Part shown: positions 56,585-64,000 of the stretch, in pieces | How the letters are laid out: each line of letters begins with the position of its first letter | How positions within the stretch are numbered: position 1 is the first letter of the stretch | NCBI GenBank assembly: GCA_000442125.1 | Contig: KE546969.1 | Span: 558,001-622,000, forward strand | DNA: 64,000 nucleotides | From: Opeltia flavorubescens | Taxonomy: Eukaryota > Ascomycota > Lecanoromycetes > Teloschistales > Teloschistaceae | Reading direction: 5' to 3' | The notes under the pieces: generated by a model | The model's database searches: none | What the model was told of the DNA's origin: nothing | The model's input: the letters and a program-made list of their open reading frames with translations, nothing else | Translations under genes and position numbers: made by a program

Positions 56585-56660
56585 CCTTTACGTCACCTTT
56601 GGTATTTTGGGCAACTAGTCGGCAATATACCAGTACTCCACCGATAATAATGTCACGCTT
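56585..56660. other. RIP-spared island at the right edge of B2
   Basis: Homology of B2 to B1 ends at about 56584 and is followed by about 70 bp that keep CpA and TpG, including TTTTGGGCAACTAGTCGGCA. GTCAC occurs near both ends (56592-56596 and 56652-56656). TA stands at the junction (56583-56584) followed by CCTTTACGTCACC, which resembles the start of a terminal inverted repeat, but no matching inverted end was found downstream in this window. It could be the tip of a Tc1/mariner-like element or the junction of a rearrangement. Confidence 0.5.
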
Positions 56661-58080
56661 TTTTTATTAATATAGTATTTCGAATTTTTTAAAGAGTGTA
56701 GTTATATATAATAAAAAATCTCGTCGAACTATTATCTAATACCTATAAAGTAAGCTAGTAAATAAGTAACGCGTTAATTAAAAACAACTTATTATATTTA
56801 ATATCCTTTAAACTATTATCTAGTTCTTATATTAAACAGCGATTTGTTTAACACGCTATATATTAGACCTTTTCTTAATAGCTTTAATAGTTAGCTATTA
56901 GATCGTTTTAATACCCTTTTAATAAATATCCGACTTAAAACTATTAAAAACTAATATTATAGTTAAAAATACGTTAATAACTCTTTAATAATACTATAAC
57001 TGAATAATAACTTAATTAGAATAATATTTAATAATATATTTTTAGAATCAACTATTCTTTCCGATTTTAAAAATCTTTAAACCTATAATTAGCTTTTACC
57101 CCGATATTTATTCTATAAACTTACTATTTTCTCCTATAAGACTATAATCTTTATCTAACGTATAATAGCTATAGGCGTATATTTTATAAGAGTAGTAACC
57201 TTTTAATTATTTAAATAATTAATAAATTAAAATAATTAATAATTATAATATATTTAATAATAATAAATATAATTTATTTAATATTCTATCTAATCCGTTT
57301 TATATAAACCTATAAATAAACGTGGTCGTAGCCGTTAAATATTATTAGCTACCTAGCCTAATATTATAAACGTAAAAGATTATCGTATAATAATCGGATA
57401 ATAGCTTAAAGCTTACTTAATATATAATATTAGAAGGGAAATATAGTATCTAGAACTAATAATTAGCTATATACTACTTTATACGAATATATAATACTTT
57501 ATTACGCCTTTAAACTATAGTCGTAGATATTTTAACTCTTTATCTATAGATCTCTTCTATTAAATAATCCCTTCGATATACTATATAAATAATTCCGGTA
57601 TTAGGTTTCTAAATATAATACTATAAAATAGTAAATAATAGCTATTTTCTCTATTATAGCTTATAAAAAATATTTATACTATTAAACTATTATAAATTAA
57701 ACTCTGTCTAGCCTCCGCTTAAATTTTAATTTTAGTACCTAATATTTATTATCTAATACGCCTTTAATTTTTAAGCTAAAGAATTAACTTTTTTATATCC
57801 TTAAATAATTTCCTTCGTATATTATTATAGCTATCTAGTATATATTCTAGAATTCTATTATAGTATATTCTAAATTTCCGGTTAATCTTATATATATTTA
57901 AATAAAGTACCTTAATATTATTAAAATATAGGTTATACCGTATTATATTCTTTTTTTTCTATTTTTTATTAAAACCTTTAGTATATATACCTAAATATTT
58001 TTCTATATAAAGTTTATTAGAGTTTATAGCTATTAGAGCTAGTAATATAGGATAATATAGTAAAATATTTTAAAAGAGTA
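56661..58080. other. Unassigned RIP-altered DNA
   Basis: About 1.4 kb right of the island. It is slightly less AT-rich than the central region, with no open frame and no family recognised on either strand. If the island is a transposon end, this would be its body. Confidence 0.45.
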
Positions 58081-58260
58081 TAAAAGCTAGTATAAAGCTC
58101 GTCGAAGAGCTTTAAATATATATAAAAAATTATAGAATATAGTATAAAGCTATCCGGGGAGCTCTAGATATATATAGAAAACTATAAAAATTAGTATAGA
58201 GTTGTCCGGGGAGCTCTAGATATATATAAAGAGCTATAAAAGCTAGTATAAAGCTTTACT
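58081..58260. repeat. 52-bp minisatellite, about 3.3 units
   Basis: AGTATAAAG-like unit starts at 58089, 58141, 58193 and 58245, exactly 52 bp apart. Each unit contains a CCGGGGAGCTCTAGATATAT-like segment. The units are only lightly diverged compared with their surroundings. No coding frame runs through them. Confidence 0.9.
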
Positions 58261-58840
58261 AGAAAGCGGTAAAGCCTATTAAAAACGTTAGAAGAGCTAG
58301 CTAGGATTAAATTATAACTAGTATATATAGCTATTAGCGAGTTAAATAGCCTAAAAGCTAATAGTATAATTTAAATATAATAAAGGATATTTAAAATATA
58401 TAAATTAAATCTAAAATATAATTAGCTAGTAGCGTATTATTAAAAATATAGCTGCGTAGTTTTAAATATAAAGTAAAAGAAATAAAAAAGAAAATAATTA
58501 AATTGTAAAATTTAAAGTTAAAAAATTAACGGGGAAATAGATTTAATAAAAATCTATATTACCGTCGATTAAATTTATTAAAGCCTTATAAACCTTATTA
58601 CCGCAGTTTAGCTTATTTATAGGCTTATTAGCAATATTTTTTTTAATATAAATATAATATATTTTGATATATCCACTCGTTAATACTTAAATAGATAAAT
58701 CTTAAAGTATAACCTATAAAATACTATATATTTCAAGTATATTAGCTAAAAAAACGCGAAAAAACACGAAAAAATACGTCTCGACACGTACCCTTTTTAA
58801 TATCTGATTCTATAGTTCCTAGAGTATAACCTATTAGTTA
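58261..58840. other. Spacer between the two minisatellites
   Basis: AT-rich with short mixed-composition stretches. It ends in a small region (58750-58795) that keeps CpA and contains CRCGAAA words. No gene seen. Confidence 0.5.
58752..58795. promoter_or_regulatory. Cluster of CRCGAAA words with about 10-bp phasing
   Basis: ACGCGAAAAAA, ACACGAAAAAA and ATACGTCTCG follow one another at a spacing of about 10 bp, then ACACGTACC. CGCGAAA and CACGAAA match the consensus of SBF/MBF-type cell-cycle factors in fungi. No gene follows on either side, so a regulatory role is speculative; a simple repeat is equally likely. Confidence 0.2.
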
Positions 58841-59010
58841 TTATATATTCTAGATATCTTCGTCAGCCAAATATTTATAATACGTTTGAGTTCGTTTCGG
58901 GCTCTAGATATTTTTATTAGCTAAATATTTAAAATGCGTTTAAATTTATTTCGGGCTCTAGATATCTTTATTAACTAAATATTTAAGATACGTTTAAGTT
59001 TTAGAGGATA
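58841..59010. repeat. 54-bp minisatellite, about three units
   Basis: CTAGATAT-anchored units start at 58850, 58904 and 58958, 54 bp apart. The first unit keeps CpA (GTCAGCCAAATATTT) while the second and third show the TpA form, so RIP acted unevenly inside the array. The CTCTAGATAT word is shared with the 52-bp array about 700 bp to the left. Confidence 0.88.
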
Positions 59011-59999
59011 TCTTTAATATTTAATAAAACTAGTATTACTAAAATTTTCGAGGCTGTATTAAATTATATTTAGTAAAGAGGCTTCGGAATTATACTAGAA
59101 TAGAAGGGATATTTAGATTCGTGCTTAAATATAGGGAATTAAAGACTAGATTTATTATTAAAAATATAATTAGCTATATAAAATCGAGGTTAATAGATAG
59201 AAAAGAATATATAAAATAAAGGTTTAAGTATTTAAAAGATAAGTAGAAGTTCTAGAAAATAATATTTAATATTATATTTTTTTCTACTCTATTTATTCTT
59301 AATTTAAATTTATCCTATTTATAATAAATAGATAGCTAGTAGTTTCGAGCTATAAAATAATACGATAATATCTAGAGATTATACCTTAGAAAGTAATAGA
59401 ATAATATTAGATTATAATAACGATATAAAAGTAGTTTAAATATAATAATAAAAGAGTATAAATTAGCAGCTATAGTAGGTACTTAAAAAAAGAAAAACTA
59501 AAAAAACTAAATAATATAAAAAAAAAAAAAAATAATAGGTATAAATATTATTACGGGATTTTATTACTATAACCTTTTAATATTATAATTTATCTATAAC
59601 TATTCTATAACTTTTAGATAATATAAAATAGAATAAACTCTTTTACCTAGAGTTTAATAATAAAAACCTAATTATATTATATAAATTAAATATTATAATT
59701 ATAATATAATAATAGATTATAACTATTATAAACTAATTATAAAATCTTTTATAATCCTTTAAAGTTATTTTTTCCCTTTTTTTTATTTTTAATATCCTAT
59801 TCCCTTTAATTAATAAACAACCCTAAGTCTCTCGTTTATATATAAAAAATATAGTATTTAACCGCTTTAATATTTAGTAAGCCTATAATATTTTTTTTTA
59901 CTAATATTTTTTTTAAAGGATATCCTAAAACCGGGTCCTCTATTATTTTATCCTTCTCGTTAATTAATAAAAGATAGATAAAAAGGCGTAGCTTATTTA
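59011..59999. other. Unassigned DNA left of the LINE
   Basis: About 1 kb of AT-rich sequence with a run of 15 A at 59518-59532 and a T-rich stretch near 59765-59800. No open frame or known repeat recognised. Confidence 0.5.
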
Positions 60000-62900
60000 T
60001 AGATAATTTATATAGGAATATACTATTTAATCTTTTAAGTCTCTTTTAAATTATAATAAAATCGCTGATTTTAAAAGTAACCTTATATTTAGAATCGCTA
60101 TATAATCTATTAATAATATCTATAATTTAAAATTTATTGTATTTAAAATCTACCTAAAGCTAGTTTAATATAAATAAAAAAGAAAAGAAAAATAAAAGAA
60201 TAGGATATAGTTTAATAAAATATATACCTATTAATAAAACTTAATTTATAGAATTATAGTATTTTTACTTTAAATAATATAATATTTAAGCGGTTATAAT
60301 TATAATTATAAGTTTTATATAATAGCTTTAAAAATTATAAGAATTTTATTAATATAATAGAAGCCGATTAAATAAGTAAACGGAGCGCTTTTTTAATATA
60401 GAAACAGTCTAAAACTACGATAGTATTTAGTTAAAGGTATTTCTTATTATTAATTATAGGAACCTATATTTTATTAATTTAATCTGCTTATTTTAAAAAT
60501 AAAAAAATAGTATTTAGTAGTATTAAGTATTATTATATAATATTTATAATTTATTATATAAAATTTAACTTTATAGTTATAAATAATCCGATAACTATAA
60601 AACGGATTATTTATTAAAATCTTTTTTTTTTTAAAAGGGACTTTAAAACGTTTTATTTATTAGTTTTAATAATTATAAATTTATAAACCTTATAGTATAT
60701 TAGAATAATAGTTTATAATAGAGCTAATACCGATTATATTAAATATACCGGTACTTATTTTCTCTAGTAAACGTAGTATAGTTATTTAAAATTATATACT
60801 TTTCCGCGATATCTATAAAATAAAGACCTATATAAATATTTAAACGATTAATTACTCTAATAAATTCAGCGGCTTTTTTTAATTAAAGGCTAGATACTGC
60901 TGTAAATAACTTCGCTAGCTAGTTATACTTTAATAGCTAGTATTATAATTCGATATTAATATTACTATCTATTTCTAGCTCGTTAATAAAATCGATAGAA
61001 TTTTATTATAATAGGACGGCTGGTATTTTAGAATATTAGAAAAATAGGCTTTTATCCTTTTAAAAACTAGATAAATATAATATTATAGTATATTTATATA
61101 AACGTTAAAAAGCTTTTCGACTTTATTTTAGAATTATATCTATATTTTTTCTATTAAGAGCGTTTATTTTTAAAGCTAAAATAACTATATTACTCTAGGC
61201 TATAGTAGTATAATAGTAAACGATATATTCTATAGACTCGAAATTTAAATACTATTCTATAGTTTTATATACTACTTAAATATATCTAGATTTAATAAAA
61301 CTTTTATAAAATTAAAAGTATAAAAGGATCGGGGTAATAATAAATAACCTAGCTAATTTTAATATTCGAAAACTTTAAAAATAGATTATAGGGTTTTAAA
61401 GATAAGCTTATATTAGAAGAAACAGTATAGTATAAAGCTAAAAATAATACTAATATTCGGCGGTATTAGTAAGAATAGTATTAAATAGGACCTATAAATA
61501 ATTAGAAAAAAATATTAAAATTTTAAAATATTAAAATATTAAAAATTTATATATTAGGCTTATTTTATAATACTAGCGTATTTAAAATATATAGTATTAA
61601 TTAATTAACTCTTTATAATATCGAGTACTAGTAAAAATTCTAAAAGAGGAATTTAATTAATTCTTATACCTATATTTTAGAAATAAATCTTATATTTAAA
61701 CCTAGAAAGCTTATTTTTTTATAAATACTCTTATAGTACTCTATAATAGCGTCGAATATTAATATAAATATCGAATACTAGATTATACCTCTTCTCTTTA
61801 ATTATTAAATATTTTATATATTTATAATTTATTATTAAGTTTATAAACCCCGAATTTTCGTTTTACGCCGGTAAATTACTAGTAAAAGCTAAAAAGAAAA
61901 TATAAACTACTATAAAAGCCTCGTCTTTATTATTTAAATATATCTCTACCCTAACTTTAAATTTTTATATTACGGGTTATAAAGCCTAGATAACTTCTTT
62001 AAAATCGCTACTATAAAGATTAAAAGTTAAAAAAAATATATTCGCGCGTTTTTTTTTTCTCGCTAATCTAATAAAGTAATTATAACGTAGATTTTTAGTA
62101 AAAATTAATATATATTCTAAAACAAACTAAACTTATTTATAAAAATTATTAAAAAAATAAAGAAAACCTTTAAATAGCTTACTAGTCTTTTAAAATATAC
62201 CTGATTAAAAATAACTATTTTTAACTCTCCTTTAATTAGAAATAGTAGCTAATATAAATAAATATCGCCTATATTTCTAATAATATTTCGGATAAAAACT
62301 TTTATATAATATATAGCAGCCTCTTTTATAGCTAGAAGACGAGTCGAAAAAATATATAAAGCCGCGCCTTTATATTAAGTATTAAAATATATATTTATAA
62401 ACCTTTTAATAATATATAATTCTAATATCTTAAAAATATTCTTTTTATAAATTAAATATTTAAAAGAATAATTTTCCTTATAAATAGATTTAAGCTAATT
62501 CCTATAATAAAAGTAATATATATTTCTAAACTTTTAAAATTTTAAAATAACCTAACTATAAATTTTTCTAATCCTTAATTTCTTATCTACAGAATATATT
62601 CTACTTAAATAATTTTACCTATTTTTATAATAAAAGTAGGTATCGGATAAATAAAACGTATAAACGATATTTAAAAGAAAAAAAAGAAAATTATCGCTAG
62701 GTAAATATATATAATTACTAGAATATATTTAAATCGATATTATCTATATATTACTATAAAATAATTCTAAAGGCTTATCTATAAATATAATTATATTACG
62801 ATATATCTTTTCTTTTTATATAAATACTATAACTATACTAAAAAGTTTAACCGGATTTATAAAAAATATTAAAGTTTTAACCGGCTAAATAATTAAAGTT

Positions 62901-64000
62901 TCCGTCTATAATTTATCTAGATTTATCTTTTTACCTTCGATTATTATAAGCTACTATTCTAGTACTATAAAAAGCAACTTTTTCTAAAAGGAAATAAAAG
63001 GAAATTAAGCTTTAATATATTTTTTTAAAATTAAAATCGTTTTTAAAAGGTTATAAATTTTATTAAAATTATTTAAAAGTATAAAAACCTCTAATAAACT
63101 ATTATAACTTTATTAAAATAAATTAAATACTTTAATTTATATATTAAATATTATAGTAAACCTATTAAATTAAATATTTAACCTTTAATACGGAATAGTC
63201 TTATTCTTATCTATAATAGTAATAGATAAATATTTAGACTAAAATAGTAAACTTTAATTTAAAGCTGGTATTAGACTTTACGTTTTTTTTTATAATAATA
63301 AATCGTTTATTTTATCTTTATTATCTAGCTTTTATTTATTTTTAGAATTTAAAATCTATAAAAATTCGTCTAGTAGTAGTATTAAAAGAGAAAGTTAGTT
63401 TTTAATTTTTTATTTTTCGATTTCTAGAGCTATAATTATAGGATTATTAATAGGCGTATTTATAATATATTTAAATAAATAGTTAGTTGTAATAATAGTA
63501 TTTTATAATAATTATTAGATTATTGTTTTAATATTTATTTTTATTTAAATAGTCTACTGTTAAAATATTATTTATAATATTATTTAAAATATTTATTTCC
63601 TTATTATTAATCCTTTAAAGTCTTTTATTACTTTTTAATTATATATTATTATTCTTTAAAAAAACATTGTACCTATTATAATATTATATTAATAATTTTT
63701 ACTATTCTATTACTTTTATTATTAATTTATTAAAATACTTTTAAATTAAACTCGTTGTCGTTTAAATAAAATTCTATTTTATTTATAAAGCTTTTAAACG
63801 CTATTATTTAGCTTTTAATTTTAGAAATTCGCTTTAAAAAGTTAATCCTTATTATTTCGTAAAAATATATAGTAGTATATTTTTAAATATACTAGACGGC
63901 TATATAATACCACAAAACGCTTTAAAAAAGAAGGTAAGATTTTAAAAAGCTATTAATAGGCGTACTAGGATAGTTCTAGACTTCGTAGGAGGTATCGGAA
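60000..64000 (-). mobile_element. Probable Tad1-like LINE, RIP-altered
   Basis: On the minus strand a degenerate LINE-type reverse transcriptase is suggested. A PILFILF-like stretch, as found after the PQGSPLSP motif, lies at about 61312-61340. About 33 codons further on, at about 61214-61240, is a segment in the place of the Y/F-V-D-D box, followed by a region resembling the helix that precedes FEADKT in Tad1 elements. The spacing fits fungal Tad1 clade proteins. The frame is destroyed by many stops of the CAA/CAG/TGG-to-TAA/TAG kind. The endonuclease half would lie to the right toward the window edge. Limits are approximate, and no poly(A) tail or target duplication was found. Another non-LTR clade is possible. 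Confidence 0.4.

Larger units (their letters stand above)
1..64000. other. RIP-altered, gene-free AT-rich block
   Basis: Across nearly the whole window CpA and TpG are almost absent and TpA is in large excess, on both strands, while CpG, CpT and CpC persist. This is seen directly. It matches the known CpA preference of repeat-induced point mutation in filamentous ascomycetes and not the loss of CpG expected from methyl-cytosine deamination. Every frame is dense with stops; only one open frame reaches 94 codons and it is judged spurious. No intact host gene, rRNA or tRNA could be supported. Short patches that keep CpA stand out and are listed separately. Confidence 0.93.

Noticed and set aside
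56585-58700. Complete pogo/Fot1-like DNA transposon starting at the island
   Set aside because: A TA junction and a TIR-like start are visible, but no inverted partner end and no recognisable transposase motif were found downstream.
59518-59532. Run of 15 A as the poly(A) tail of the LINE
   Set aside because: The suspected LINE is on the minus strand, so its tail would appear as poly(T) on the plus strand.
1-64000. A novel defence or biosynthetic system
   Set aside because: No coding capacity remains in the window; all recognisable coding traces belong to retrotransposons.

Overview
This window looks like a gene-free, AT-rich block from a filamentous ascomycete (Pezizomycotina) that has been through very strong repeat-induced point mutation (RIP). 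Almost everywhere CpA and its complement TpG are missing and TpA is in excess, while CpG, CpT and CpC are still common. That is the CpA-directed C-to-T signature of RIP, not CpG-methylation decay. I could support no intact host gene, tRNA or rRNA. The species cannot be named from this sequence. Scattered ambiguous bases, densest in one LTR, suggest mixed reads from several copies.

The layout is a nest of mobile-element fossils set in older, unreadable RIP-altered DNA. From left to right: a partial minus-strand Ty3/Gypsy copy (about 245-2750, here D0) ends sharply at a small GC-rich island with a pol III A-box-like motif (2751-2855). A complete-looking Ty3/Gypsy chromovirus, element A (6389-14070), has 257-bp LTRs and a TATAA target-site duplication. 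A second Gypsy family, B1 (16913-24761), has 186-bp LTRs and a TAGAT duplication. A palindrome-rich terminal-inverted-repeat element, C1 (26876-27764), is flanked by TA. Then come about 14.7 kb of unassigned RIP-altered DNA with several tandem repeats. A third Gypsy, D (42469-49702, minus strand), has an ATTTT duplication and is the relative of D0. B2 (49923-56584, minus strand) is an incomplete copy of B1 and carries C2 (50942-51805), an inverted copy of C1. The right end holds an unmutated island (56585-56660), two minisatellites (52 bp and 54 bp units) and a probable Tad1-like LINE on the minus strand (about 60000 to the window edge).

The A, B1 and D insertions each kept a perfect 5-bp target duplication in AT-rich target DNA. 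RIP load is uneven: the ends of C1/C2, the right LTR of D, the B LTRs, two patches inside B1 and the two GC islands keep CpA. These contrasts are the most informative part of the window. A long, gene-free, RIP-altered stretch of nested Gypsy elements is what Neurospora-type regional centromeres and AT isochores look like, but no sequence here proves a centromere. I found no evidence for a new enzymatic or defence system. The most unusual objects are the palindromic C elements, the RIP-sheltered patches and the A-box island at a transposon breakpoint.
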